Positions 50,634 to 58,810 of a DNA stretch of 64,000 bases are shown piece after piece. The stretch spans positions 1 to 64,000 of the forward strand of contig SYLI01000053.1 in the NCBI GenBank assembly GCA_005809105.1, given 5' to 3'. Every line of letters begins with the position of its first letter. Position 1 is the stretch's first letter. The DNA is from Verrucomicrobiales bacterium (GTDB taxonomy: Bacteria > Verrucomicrobiota > Verrucomicrobiia > Limisphaerales > UBA1100). The notes under the pieces were generated by a model that was not told the DNA's origin, did not search any database, and worked only from the letters and a program-made list of their open reading frames with translations. A program made the translations under genes and the position numbers.

Positions 50634-51932
50634 CTAACCGTAGAGTCGCTGCTTGAGCAGCGTTACCCGCAATAGATTGCCGACGGCAGTGGGCAGCATC
50701 CTCCAAATCTGCCTCCGCAATCGCAGGTACAAACTATCACCGGCCCTCAGGGAGCTTTGGCTGTGGCGCCCCAGCATGGCGCCCCATTCCGAAGCGCCAA
50801 ACCCCTCCGCGGGATGCGCGCCACGCTTCTCCCACTCTCGATTCAAATCTTCGTCAATGTCCTTGATGAAGGATCGGTATGAAAACTTGCCACTTTCGAC
50901 AATTTCCCGCCTTGTCCGATCCGCCAACTCCTGTAGAAATGCATCATCGCGCAGTTTGGAAACCACTGCAGCCATGTTGGAATGATCCTTCGCCAAGGGG
51001 ATGTAATGACGATCCGCCGCCAATACGCCTGAGTAGGCTCCCGGGTACATGATCATCGCAGTGCCGAAAGCCGCTGACTCAAAGCAGCGAGGCGAGATGG
51101 CAAACAAGGGCACATTGCCATCCTCACGGAGCAACTCCCCGGGAACGTCCTCGAATCTGGCGAAGGGATGGAAGGCCTGGAAACGATCCAGCCGATATTC
51201 AATCTTGCCCGTAAAATCCACCAGGCTCGTTCCGCTTTCGGTGCCCAGCGTCGCCCGGCAATTGGCAAGAAACTTAAACCAATGCTCACCGTACAGACGG
51301 TCGCGCTCCTTCGATGAAATGTCACACCGCAATCCAAAGGCGGGTGCGGCCCTATCAAATTTTTCTCCTATCCAGGCCTTCTCCATCGCGTGTCTCCCCA
51401 ACCAATACGGGCACTTCCGTGCTCGATACCCCACGTCAATGGGCCTGCCTTTGATGGGCTGAAGCACAACGCGCTCCATCGCTTCAGGCACGAATCCAGT
51501 CAGAGTGGAACGAAGCTGAACTTGGTTCCCAAGTCGGCCCCCATAGATTTGCCTCATGACGGGCTCTGGCGCGACGGAATAGAGCAGATCGATTCCCAAG
51601 CTCTGGATACTCGCACAGAGCCGGTCAACCCGCCGGTATTCATCCTGCACAAAGAGGATCTTGAGCCCGCGGTACCGGGCGATTCTCAAGGCCGTTTCCC
51701 GGGGAAGATAAGTCTCTTGGAACACCGGAATGGAATAGTGAATCACTAAAGCATCGAATCGCCCCAGATCCAATTCCTCCGGAATCCCCTTTACCGACGA
51801 CCATTCGCAGACTTGGTGGGACGAATACCTGCGAAACGAATCGATGTGGTCAATGATGGTGCCGGCGTTGCTGCCATCCTTGGGCCGGTTGCAAAGAAGG
51901 AGGATGTGCCGCTTGGGTTTTTCGGGAGTCAT
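50634..51932 (-). CDS. Probable glycosyltransferase, CgeB/GT4-like
   Basis: 432 residues from ATG 51932, which overlaps the previous gene by 4 bp. Weak similarity only: the C-terminal half contains ISPRCFESAAFGTAMIMYPG and SGVLAADRHYIPLAKDHSNM, the order found in glycosyltransferase B-fold proteins of the CgeB/YkvP type, with the Glu of RCFESAAFG in the sugar-nucleotide position. The N-terminal half has a Rossmann-like start (HILLLCNRPKDGSNAGTIID) and FDALVIHYSIPV. No membrane segment is clear. Codon and base use look less GC-rich than in genes of the left half of the window, by eye. The frame further upstream to 52010 is not needed. Confidence 0.65.
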   Translation of the reverse strand: MTPEKPKRHILLLCNRPKDGSNAGTIIDHIDSFRRYSSHQVCEWSSVKGIPEELDLGRFDALVIHYSIPVFQETYLPRETALRIARYRGLKILFVQDEYRRVDRLCASIQSLGIDLLYSVAPEPVMRQIYGGRLGNQVQLRSTLTGFVPEAMERVVLQPIKGRPIDVGYRARKCPYWLGRHAMEKAWIGEKFDRAAPAFGLRCDISSKERDRLYGEHWFKFLANCRATLGTESGTSLVDFTGKIEYRLDRFQAFHPFARFEDVPGELLREDGNVPLFAISPRCFESAAFGTAMIMYPGAYSGVLAADRHYIPLAKDHSNMAAVVSKLRDDAFLQELADRTRREIVESGKFSYRSFIKDIDEDLNREWEKRGAHPAEGFGASEWGAMLGRHSQSSLRAGDSLYLRLRRQIWRMLPTAVGNLLRVTLLKQRLYG

Positions 51933-52981
51933 GAACCCATGGCTGCTGCCATCTGAGTGCGGTGTTTGTTCATCACACTGCGAATGGTTTCGCGGTTGGC
52001 TTGAGTCCATGTCACCGTCCGGGCCAATCCTTCCTCAAGCGGGATGGCGGCTTCAAATCCCAGCGCCTCCCTAGACTTCGTCGTGGATCCAAAGCGCCGT
52101 CCTGAACGATCCCAATCGCGAGCGGGCCTTAGGTCCACGGGCGTCGTGTTCCCCGTAAGCCTGTTGATGATTGCGGCCAAATCCCCAATCGAAGTCTCCA
52201 TGCCCGACGCGAGGTTGTAGGCTTCCCCCGGGGTTCCTTTAAGCGCGCACGCCACCAAGCCCCGGACAAGGTCGCCGACATAGATGAAGTCACGGCTGGC
52301 AAGACCGCCGTTGTCGAGCGGCAGCGCCTCTGCGTGGATGGATTTCCAGATGAACGTCGGCACCACATTGCGCCAGACCGTGTGGGGCGTCCCCCTCCAG
52401 GAACCCGCGCCTAGGATTTCCCGGGGGCCGTACACGTTCTGGAAGCGCGCCTTCACAAAGGGCAGACCAAATCGCTGGAAGTAGTAATTGCCATACATTT
52501 CCCCGACGAGCTTGGAGATCGAATATGGGCTGTCATGAAACAGCGAGACCGGCGCGTCCTCGGGCGTGGCCAGCGCTTGACCGAAAGTCTTTTCCGCCAC
52601 AGCGCAACCCGCAGCGGCATACACCACTTTTTTTAGCCGCCCCATCGCCTTGAGCCGCTCGAAGAGTTTGAGCGAGGTCAGCAGGTTGTTGTCGTGATCG
52701 GCCAAGGGATCGGCGATGGAAGACTGGTTGCCATGAAAGCACGCCAGATGAAACACGACATCCAGATCTCCGGGCAGCTCCCGCAAGATTCGATCCTCCG
52801 TGATGGATCCACACAGGAATCGCACCCGCGCATCGTCTGGGACATTGGCGCGCTCGGAGGAAAGCAGGTTGTCCACCACCAGTATTTCCTGAGGGACGTG
52901 ACTCTCCAGCAGGTGATGGCAAAGGTTGCTGCCCACAAACCCTGCGCCGCCCACCACGAGCACTTTGGAATGATTAAACAT
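51929..52981 (-). CDS. NAD-dependent nucleotide-sugar epimerase/dehydratase (SDR)
   Basis: 350 residues from ATG 52981. Rossmann loop GGAGFVGSNLCHHL, then VVDNLLSSERANV, HLACFHGNQSSIADPLADHD, YSISKLVGEMYGNYYFQRFG with the YxxxK catalytic pair, ARFQNVYGPRE and FIYVGDLVRGLVACALKGTP. It belongs to the GalE/RmlB superfamily; the usual Ser/Thr before YxxxK falls in a divergent VVYAAAGCAVAE segment. Extended frame to 53068 lies in the neighbouring gene and is discarded. Second or third of three consecutive SDR genes. Confidence 0.9.
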   Translation of the reverse strand: MFNHSKVLVVGGAGFVGSNLCHHLLESHVPQEILVVDNLLSSERANVPDDARVRFLCGSITEDRILRELPGDLDVVFHLACFHGNQSSIADPLADHDNNLLTSLKLFERLKAMGRLKKVVYAAAGCAVAEKTFGQALATPEDAPVSLFHDSPYSISKLVGEMYGNYYFQRFGLPFVKARFQNVYGPREILGAGSWRGTPHTVWRNVVPTFIWKSIHAEALPLDNGGLASRDFIYVGDLVRGLVACALKGTPGEAYNLASGMETSIGDLAAIINRLTGNTTPVDLRPARDWDRSGRRFGSTTKSREALGFEAAIPLEEGLARTVTWTQANRETIRSVMNKHRTQMAAAMGS

Positions 52982-53007
52982 GCCGGTCGAGTCGGAGGGA
53001 AAACGCT

Positions 53008-53943
53008 TCAGGCCTTGGGCGCACTCAAGTGGGAGTAGACGGCTGCGACGCCATTCGAGTCGTACCACTGCAATTGGCGCGCCATGGTTTGCGCAAACGA
53101 AACGCGGGGACGCCAGCCGAATGCGTCGCTCGTCCGGCTCGGATCAAGGACCGTTTCCCGCACATCATCAGGCCCGGGCTCGACTTCCAGAGGAGGCGCA
53201 GGCACCAATCCTAAGTGGGACGCCACCGCTTCGAATACATCCCTAATGCCATGACCCTCTCCGGTGGACACGTTGAAGATTCCACAAGGGGCGTCCACTT
53301 CGAGCACCAGGTCCATCAAGGAAAGGAAATCGCTCATGTCCAGAAAGTCCCGCACGGTCTTGCTGCAAAAGCAGCTCTTCCCCTCCTTGAGGCGCCGATA
53401 GAAGGTTGGGATGGGGCCGATGGAAAGCCGCGGGCCGCAGATGTTGGCCAGCCGCAACGAGACGGCCGACAAGCCCGACTGCATCAGGTACGCCTCGCCC
53501 GCCACCTTCGAGATGCCATAGCTGGTGAAGGGCGCCACCGGGTGATCCACCGGAATGGGCAGGCGCGTCGCGCGGCCGTAGCACAGCGCCGTCTGAAAAT
53601 GGACCAGCCGAGAGACCCCGTGCCGCCTGGCCGCCCTCGCCACATGAAGGGTGCCGACGACGTTGGTGGCGATATCCTCGTGCCAATCGTTGGGATCCTT
53701 GTATGCCGCCGCGCTGTGGATCACGTGCGTGGGTGCGAACTGGTCAAACGTGCGGTTCACGAGCTCGCCATCGGCAATCGTTCCTTCCACCACCGGGTGC
53801 GGGGAAAACTGCGGGATGAGCTGCCGGCTGCTGGTGGCAAAGTTGTCCATCACGCAGATCGCATGCCCCTGGGCGGAATAGTGTTCAACCAGGTTCGAGC
53901 CCAGACATCCCGCCCCGCCCGTGATGAGGATTCGCTTGCCCAT
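53008..53943 (-). CDS. NAD-dependent epimerase/dehydratase (SDR), paralogue 1
   Basis: 311 residues: MGKRILITGGAGCLGSNLVE, VMDNFATSSRQ, HSAAAYKDPNDWHEDIATNV, LVHFQTALCYGRAT, YGISKVAGEAYLMQSGLSAV, RLANICGPR and FLDMSDFLSLMDLVLEVDAP. The YKDP(N/D)DW and QTALCYG motifs are shared with the next gene upstream and mark a distinct subgroup. Its start touches the stop of that gene (base 43 shared). Substrate unknown, probably a UDP-hexose or uronic acid. Confidence 0.88.
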   Translation of the reverse strand: MGKRILITGGAGCLGSNLVEHYSAQGHAICVMDNFATSSRQLIPQFSPHPVVEGTIADGELVNRTFDQFAPTHVIHSAAAYKDPNDWHEDIATNVVGTLHVARAARRHGVSRLVHFQTALCYGRATRLPIPVDHPVAPFTSYGISKVAGEAYLMQSGLSAVSLRLANICGPRLSIGPIPTFYRRLKEGKSCFCSKTVRDFLDMSDFLSLMDLVLEVDAPCGIFNVSTGEGHGIRDVFEAVASHLGLVPAPPLEVEPGPDDVRETVLDPSRTSDAFGWRPRVSFAQTMARQLQWYDSNGVAAVYSHLSAPKA

Positions 53944-54884
53944 CAGGTTTCCTTCTGGCCGTGGCGCAAATGGGTGTATTCGCCCAGCGTCCCGTGCTTT
54001 CGGAAATAGTCGACGGCGGCGGCCACCGTGATTTCCAAGGGGGTGAATTCAATCTTCCCAAAGTCCGCGAACGTGCGCGAAGGATCCAGGAGGATGGACG
54101 CCACGTCGTCGGGCCCCAGCTCGCGGATCTCGGGCTCGGGGCATGGGGCAATCCCCATGGCGTTTACGACGGCGGCGTAGAGATCCTGGATGGCGATATC
54201 CGTTCCCGAGGAGAAGTGATAGGCGCCATTTCCCACTCCGTCACAGGCGCGGAGAACGACGCGCGCCAGATCCTTCACAAAGACAAAATCGCGCCGCGCC
54301 TTGGTGACAAAGCACCGCTTCCCATCCTTAAGGCGCTGGTAGAAGATGGGGAGCGGCCCGGCCACATTGCGCGGGCCCACCACGTTGGCCAGCCGGAAGG
54401 TGACGTAGTCAAGCCCGCTCAGCTCCAGATAGTATTCATTGGTGGTTTTGGAGATCGCGTAGCTGCTGCCCGCCGGATGACGGGGATGATCCAGACGCAC
54501 GGGTTGTTGGGTCGGCTTGAGGCCGTAGCAAAGCGCGGTCTGGAAGTAGACAAATCGCCTCACGCCGTGCCGCCGGGCGGCCAAGATGACGTTGGCTGCA
54601 CCCACGCAGTTGGTAAGGGCGTCGTTATACCAATCGTCCGGATCCTTGTAGGAAGCTGCCGCATGGACTACGGCGTCCGGCCTGAACTCCGAGAACAGGC
54701 AGTCCACCGCGGCCTTGTCGGCGATGGTGCCAATCACCATCTTGAGGCGGGGATGATCGGCCAGATGCTCGCGGCGGCCCGTCGCCAGGTTGTCGATCAC
54801 CAGAACCTCATCGCCGCGCTCCACCATCATCTCGGCAACGTGAGATCCGATCTGCCCAAGCCCACCGGTGATGACTACTTTCAT
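53943..54884 (-). CDS. NAD-dependent epimerase/dehydratase (SDR), paralogue 2
   Basis: 313 residues from ATG 54884, which is preceded by AAGGAAA, one of the clearer ribosome sites in the window. MKVVITGGLGQIGSHVAEMM, VIDNLATGRREHL, HAAASYKDPDDWYNDALTNC, YFQTALCYGLKP, YAISKTTNEYYLELSGLDYV, RLANVVGPRN and DFVFVKDLARVVLRACDG. It is a close relative of the gene after it, so the pair came from a tandem duplication followed by divergence. Both would act on nucleotide sugars in the cytoplasm. Confidence 0.88.
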   Translation of the reverse strand: MKVVITGGLGQIGSHVAEMMVERGDEVLVIDNLATGRREHLADHPRLKMVIGTIADKAAVDCLFSEFRPDAVVHAAASYKDPDDWYNDALTNCVGAANVILAARRHGVRRFVYFQTALCYGLKPTQQPVRLDHPRHPAGSSYAISKTTNEYYLELSGLDYVTFRLANVVGPRNVAGPLPIFYQRLKDGKRCFVTKARRDFVFVKDLARVVLRACDGVGNGAYHFSSGTDIAIQDLYAAVVNAMGIAPCPEPEIRELGPDDVASILLDPSRTFADFGKIEFTPLEITVAAAVDYFRKHGTLGEYTHLRHGQKET

Positions 54885-54939
54885 TTTCCTTTTCCTTGTT
54901 GAGATAAGAGCCGTGTCAGGAAACTGCCATGGGCACGCC

Positions 54940-55767
54940 TCATTTTTCGAGTCTGCAATACAGATCCAACCCCACCACGGGTCCCAACAACAATCGGATT
55001 CTTCTGGGAATGAAGAAGAGGTGGCGTGCTCCTCCGATGTTCTTTTTCCAGATTCTGCAGCGCGCAAACGCACGACACAGATGCCCAAGCTCGGCCTTGG
55101 TGACGAATTCGGTCGCGGGCGCGCCCTTTCCTGATGAGTCGCGGTCGTACAGGTTCGTCATCTGAGTATTCGCATGGGAGTTGGCATAGGCTTTCTTATC
55201 CGAAAAGACCTGCCTGAGCGTGACTCGCGGCTGGAGGATCCATTGCCGGTAAGAAGCCGCGTTATACACCATGATAAGCGCATGGCCTCCGGGCCTCAGC
55301 AGTGAATGTACATTCTCGATGGCGGCGGCGAGATTGCCGGTGTGGTGCAGACAGCCGATGGAAACAATCCAGTCGAAGGACCCGGGCTGGAACGGAGGTG
55401 CGAGGATGCTCCCTTGGCGGACATCCCCGCGCAGTCCCATCTGCTCCAGGCGCTGGGCGGCCATCGCCACAGGGCCCGCGGCGATGTCCAGCCCGTGGAA
55501 GCGGCAACCCGCCGCTGCCAGCCTTTGCGAGAGGCTCCCGTATCCAAGGCCAATTTCGAGGACGTCCTTTGTGGCCAACCCGTCCATGGGAAGGAAGGGA
55601 AGCAGGTAGGGATAGTAATCAAAAAACCACGCGTCGAATCGAGCCAGGCTTTCCGGTGAGTGATCCTTGATCCCAAGCTGCTTGGCGTGATGTGTCCCGC
55701 ACAACTTATCCCAGAATTGGGCGTTTTTTTGATCGACCCTGGGTTGCGCAGGACTGCTTTGGTTCAT
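54940..55767 (-). CDS. Class I SAM-dependent methyltransferase
   Basis: 275 residues from ATG 55767, with AGGAG six bases upstream. Motif I VLEIGLGYGSLSQRLAAAGC, then FHGLDIAAGPVAMAAQRLEQ, GSILAPPFQPGSFDWIVSIG, LHHTGNLAAAIENVHSLLRP and GGHALIMVYNAAS. The C-terminal third (YDRDSSGKGAPATEFVTKAE; FIPRRIRLLLGPVVGLDLYC) looks membrane-near. Probably decorates the glycan. It starts 25 bp after the asparagine synthetase-like gene. Confidence 0.85.
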   Translation of the reverse strand: MNQSSPAQPRVDQKNAQFWDKLCGTHHAKQLGIKDHSPESLARFDAWFFDYYPYLLPFLPMDGLATKDVLEIGLGYGSLSQRLAAAGCRFHGLDIAAGPVAMAAQRLEQMGLRGDVRQGSILAPPFQPGSFDWIVSIGCLHHTGNLAAAIENVHSLLRPGGHALIMVYNAASYRQWILQPRVTLRQVFSDKKAYANSHANTQMTNLYDRDSSGKGAPATEFVTKAELGHLCRAFARCRIWKKNIGGARHLFFIPRRIRLLLGPVVGLDLYCRLEK

Positions 55768-55792
55768 GGCTGGCTCCTCTTGCCTTTGCTGG

Positions 55793-57715
55793 TTACTGGC
55801 TTGCGATTTTCCTGCGCCATTCCGTGGCACGGTCATGGAAGGCCTGATACCAAAGCTCCAGGCTCAACAGGCCCCAAGTCTTGCGCGAGAATCGGGCTTC
55901 ACTTCCAACGTTCTCAAGCACGGCCTTGGCGTTCACGAAGGGGCGGTGCTTGCTGGCCATGTGGTGAAACGTATCCCGCACAAATTCCTTCAGATCACCG
56001 TCGCACCATTCCTTGAGCGGAACGGGAAAGCCCATCTTGTCGCGCCGGTTGAGGATCTCGGCGGGGAGGTCGACTGCGAAGGCCGACTTGATGAGGTGTT
56101 TTAGGTTGCCGTCTTTGAACTTCACGTTGGCAGGGATGGTCGCGGCAAACTCCACCAAGGGATGATCCAGAAGCGGCACGCGGCTCTCCAGCCCATGAGC
56201 CATGCTCATGCGATCCTCCACTTGCAGCAAGGCTGGCAACAGGCACTTGAAATCGAAGTGGGTCATCGTGTCGAAATAAGCTTCCTTCTCAACATTGGCC
56301 GGGTTGTTGAAGATGGCGGCAAAGTCCTCAAAGACCTGCTTGCGGTCGAGCGCCGTCCAATCAATTTCGTCCTCCATGTCGGTGGAACGATCCACGAGCC
56401 TGAAGTAGCGCTGATCCATGGGGTCGAAAAGCCCGCTCCGCCAAAACTCCTTCATGAGCGGCTTGTATTCCCGGAGGAGGCCCAGGTTAGGCACGATGGA
56501 CTCGATGGTGACGACGTAGTTTTGGTTGTTCTTGTAGTTGCCCTCGATGGCAGCCTTCATACATTGCTCGAAGTAGGCCACCACATAGCGGGCGTAGCCC
56601 CCAAAGATTTCGTCGCCCCCCTGGCCGCCCAAGACCACCTTGAGGTGGCTGGCCGCCAGTTTTGAGACCATGTATTGGGGGAACGAGCCGGGCCCGGCCA
56701 CCGGGAAGTCCAGATGGTAAATGACATCGCGGATATGCGTCCGGAAATCCTGAGCGCGGATGTCGGCGATATGGAGCTTGCCGCCGGCGCAATCGGCCGC
56801 CGCTTGCGCGTATCGGCTTTCGTCGTAGCCTGGGAATTCGGTGAAGCGTCCGTGGAAACCCGGAGAGTCGGAGGTGCCATCGCGGTTGGCCAGAAGGTGA
56901 ATGAGGCTGGAATCGATGCCCCCGGAGACGTAGCTTCCCACACTGACGTCGCTGCGCAGGTGCAAGCTGAGCGATTCTTCCACAAGCTCGCGCAGGCGGC
57001 GGCGAAAATAGGCCGGACTGTGGTCCCAGTCGATTTGGAAGCGGACGTCCCAGTACCTCCAAATCCTCACCTTGCCGTTCTCGATCGAGAGCGCCTGTCC
57101 GGGAAGCAGCTGGTGAACCCCGTCAAAGAGCGTCTTTTCGCCAAGGGTATACTGGAAGGTGAGGTATTCCGCCAACGCGCTCGGGTTGGTGTCGATGGAG
57201 GGCAAGAAAGGCAGCAGGGCTTTGGCCTCGGAGGCGAAATAAAACACCCCGTCCACCTGGGCATAATAGAAGGGCTTGATCCCGAATCGGTCTCGTGCGC
57301 AGAAGAGGCGCTGCCGAGACTCGTCCCAGATTGCGAACGCAAACATCCCGCGCAGGTGGCCGACGCAGGCGTCGCCATGCCGCACATATGCGGCGAGAAT
57401 ACATTCGGTGTCGGAATGGCTCCGAAACGCCCACGAGCCAGCCAGAGATTCACGCAGCTCGCGGTAATTGTAGATCTCCCCGTTGAAGGAGATGACCGCC
57501 CCATTCTCCCCATGCATGGGTTGGGCGGCCGCTTCCGAAAGGTCGATGATGGCAAGCCGCCGATGCACGAGCCCGACACTCCGGTCCTGCCGTTGCCATT
57601 GGCCAAACCCATCAGGCCCGCGATGGGAGATGAGTGTGCCCATGGCCTCGAGTGCCTCCGGCAGCCGCTCTACAGGGCCGGAATTGGTATTAACGATACC
57701 TGCTATGCCACACAT
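55793..57715 (-). CDS. asnB: Asparagine synthetase-like amidotransferase (AsnB family)
   Basis: 640 residues with both halves complete. Glutaminase domain: MCGIAGIVN with the nucleophile Cys2, HRGPDGFGQW, HRRLAIIDLSEAA, FNGEIYNYRELRE and SHSDTECILAAYVRHGD. Synthetase domain: VSGGIDSSLIHLL (ATP pyrophosphatase loop), GQGGDEIFGGYARYV and SRVPLLDHPLVEFAATIP. Classical members make asparagine; homologues inside O-antigen clusters (WbpS-like) convert uronic acids to uronamides. Given the WbpB/D/E genes here, the second role is attractive; sequence alone cannot separate them. 156 bp without a gene precede it (57716-57871). Confidence 0.93.
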   Translation of the reverse strand: MCGIAGIVNTNSGPVERLPEALEAMGTLISHRGPDGFGQWQRQDRSVGLVHRRLAIIDLSEAAAQPMHGENGAVISFNGEIYNYRELRESLAGSWAFRSHSDTECILAAYVRHGDACVGHLRGMFAFAIWDESRQRLFCARDRFGIKPFYYAQVDGVFYFASEAKALLPFLPSIDTNPSALAEYLTFQYTLGEKTLFDGVHQLLPGQALSIENGKVRIWRYWDVRFQIDWDHSPAYFRRRLRELVEESLSLHLRSDVSVGSYVSGGIDSSLIHLLANRDGTSDSPGFHGRFTEFPGYDESRYAQAAADCAGGKLHIADIRAQDFRTHIRDVIYHLDFPVAGPGSFPQYMVSKLAASHLKVVLGGQGGDEIFGGYARYVVAYFEQCMKAAIEGNYKNNQNYVVTIESIVPNLGLLREYKPLMKEFWRSGLFDPMDQRYFRLVDRSTDMEDEIDWTALDRKQVFEDFAAIFNNPANVEKEAYFDTMTHFDFKCLLPALLQVEDRMSMAHGLESRVPLLDHPLVEFAATIPANVKFKDGNLKHLIKSAFAVDLPAEILNRRDKMGFPVPLKEWCDGDLKEFVRDTFHHMASKHRPFVNAKAVLENVGSEARFSRKTWGLLSLELWYQAFHDRATEWRRKIASQ

Positions 57716-57871
57716 TCGTGCGCCTCCCCCTTCTAAAGATGACCCTGCCGCAATAACTTTGCCCGCACATGGCGTCCTCTCCGGCGCGACGCCACTAAAC
57801 GCACCCCGGCGAGGTCCACGGAAGTGCGGGCATCCACTACGTCGATTATCTCCGCCCTGCTCAGATTCCCC

Positions 57872-58744
57872 CTAGCGCTTCTGCACCACCACGTTAATTT
57901 CGACCGAGTGCACTACCCTCTCGAGCAACTTGCGGTGCAGTGGGCGGGACATTTTCCGGAAGAGCCCGAGCAATTTCTTGTGCAAGAAATCCCAGCCACG
58001 GACGGGAATCGGATACTTGAGTAGGCTATAGGAATAGAGGTAGAGCCCCGAACTGAATTCGAGCACTTTCTCGCGAAAGATGCGCGTGAACAGGAGCTCG
58101 AGCGAGTTGCAGTCAAACGCCCTGAGGTGCGCGTACTCGTACGGGTAGTCGCGCTGAAGATACTTGCCAAGATTCTCCCGGTTGGGGACGCGCACGATCA
58201 AGTAGCCTCCCGGTTTCACCACGGACAAGCAGTTCCGTACACACAGGTTCAAGTCGAGGACGTGTTCCAAGACGTCGGTGCAGGTAACGATGTCGAAGTA
58301 GCCCTTTTGGTAGGGGATGTCTTCGATTCTCGACATCACCACGTTGATCCCCTGCTCCCGGGCGCGCTTGAGGTAAGGAAGGGCGATGTCCATTCCGTGA
58401 AGCTCGGCTTTAGTACCGGCGAGGCCGGCTTCGATCTTCTTGAGCAGCCTGCCAAGCCCCACCCCGATGTCCAACAATCTCAGGGTGCCTTGGGGCCCGG
58501 CATGCCTCGCATACTTCAAGGCTAGCCCAAGGGTTCCTTCCTCCATTTCAAGCCAGTCTTCCTCATCGATCCAAGGGTTGTCCCTTGTTGCAGTCATGCC
58601 CTGAATGTGATCAGTCGCGATCTTGAAATAGTTGTCCACGTAACTGTCGACCTCCGAGAACATAGGAATGCCATCGATCTCCTTCAGTGGCTCGCGTGCG
58701 AATGGACTTGATGCCGCCGTTCCGATGCCATTCATGATGTTCAT
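57872..58744 (-). CDS. Class I SAM-dependent methyltransferase
   Basis: 290 residues from ATG 58744; another ATG follows three codons later at 58735. Motif I LLDIGVGLGRLLKKIEAG, then HGMDIALPYLKRA, EDIPYQKGYFDIVTCTDVLE and SVVKPGGYLIVRVPNRENLG, followed by YPYEYAHLRAFDCNSLELLF, a pattern seen in type 11/12 methyltransferases of polysaccharide loci. The C-terminus is basic (HKKLLGLFRKMSRPLHRKLL). No close neighbour overlap: 66 bp to the flippase stop. Acceptor unknown. Confidence 0.85.
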   Translation of the reverse strand: MNIMNGIGTAASSPFAREPLKEIDGIPMFSEVDSYVDNYFKIATDHIQGMTATRDNPWIDEEDWLEMEEGTLGLALKYARHAGPQGTLRLLDIGVGLGRLLKKIEAGLAGTKAELHGMDIALPYLKRAREQGINVVMSRIEDIPYQKGYFDIVTCTDVLEHVLDLNLCVRNCLSVVKPGGYLIVRVPNRENLGKYLQRDYPYEYAHLRAFDCNSLELLFTRIFREKVLEFSSGLYLYSYSLLKYPIPVRGWDFLHKKLLGLFRKMSRPLHRKLLERVVHSVEINVVVQKR

Positions 58745-58810
58745 GTTAAAATCCGGTAGAGGCCACCTTGGTCGCCTTGGCACGTCTTCGGGAACGAATT
58801 CCTGTCGTGC

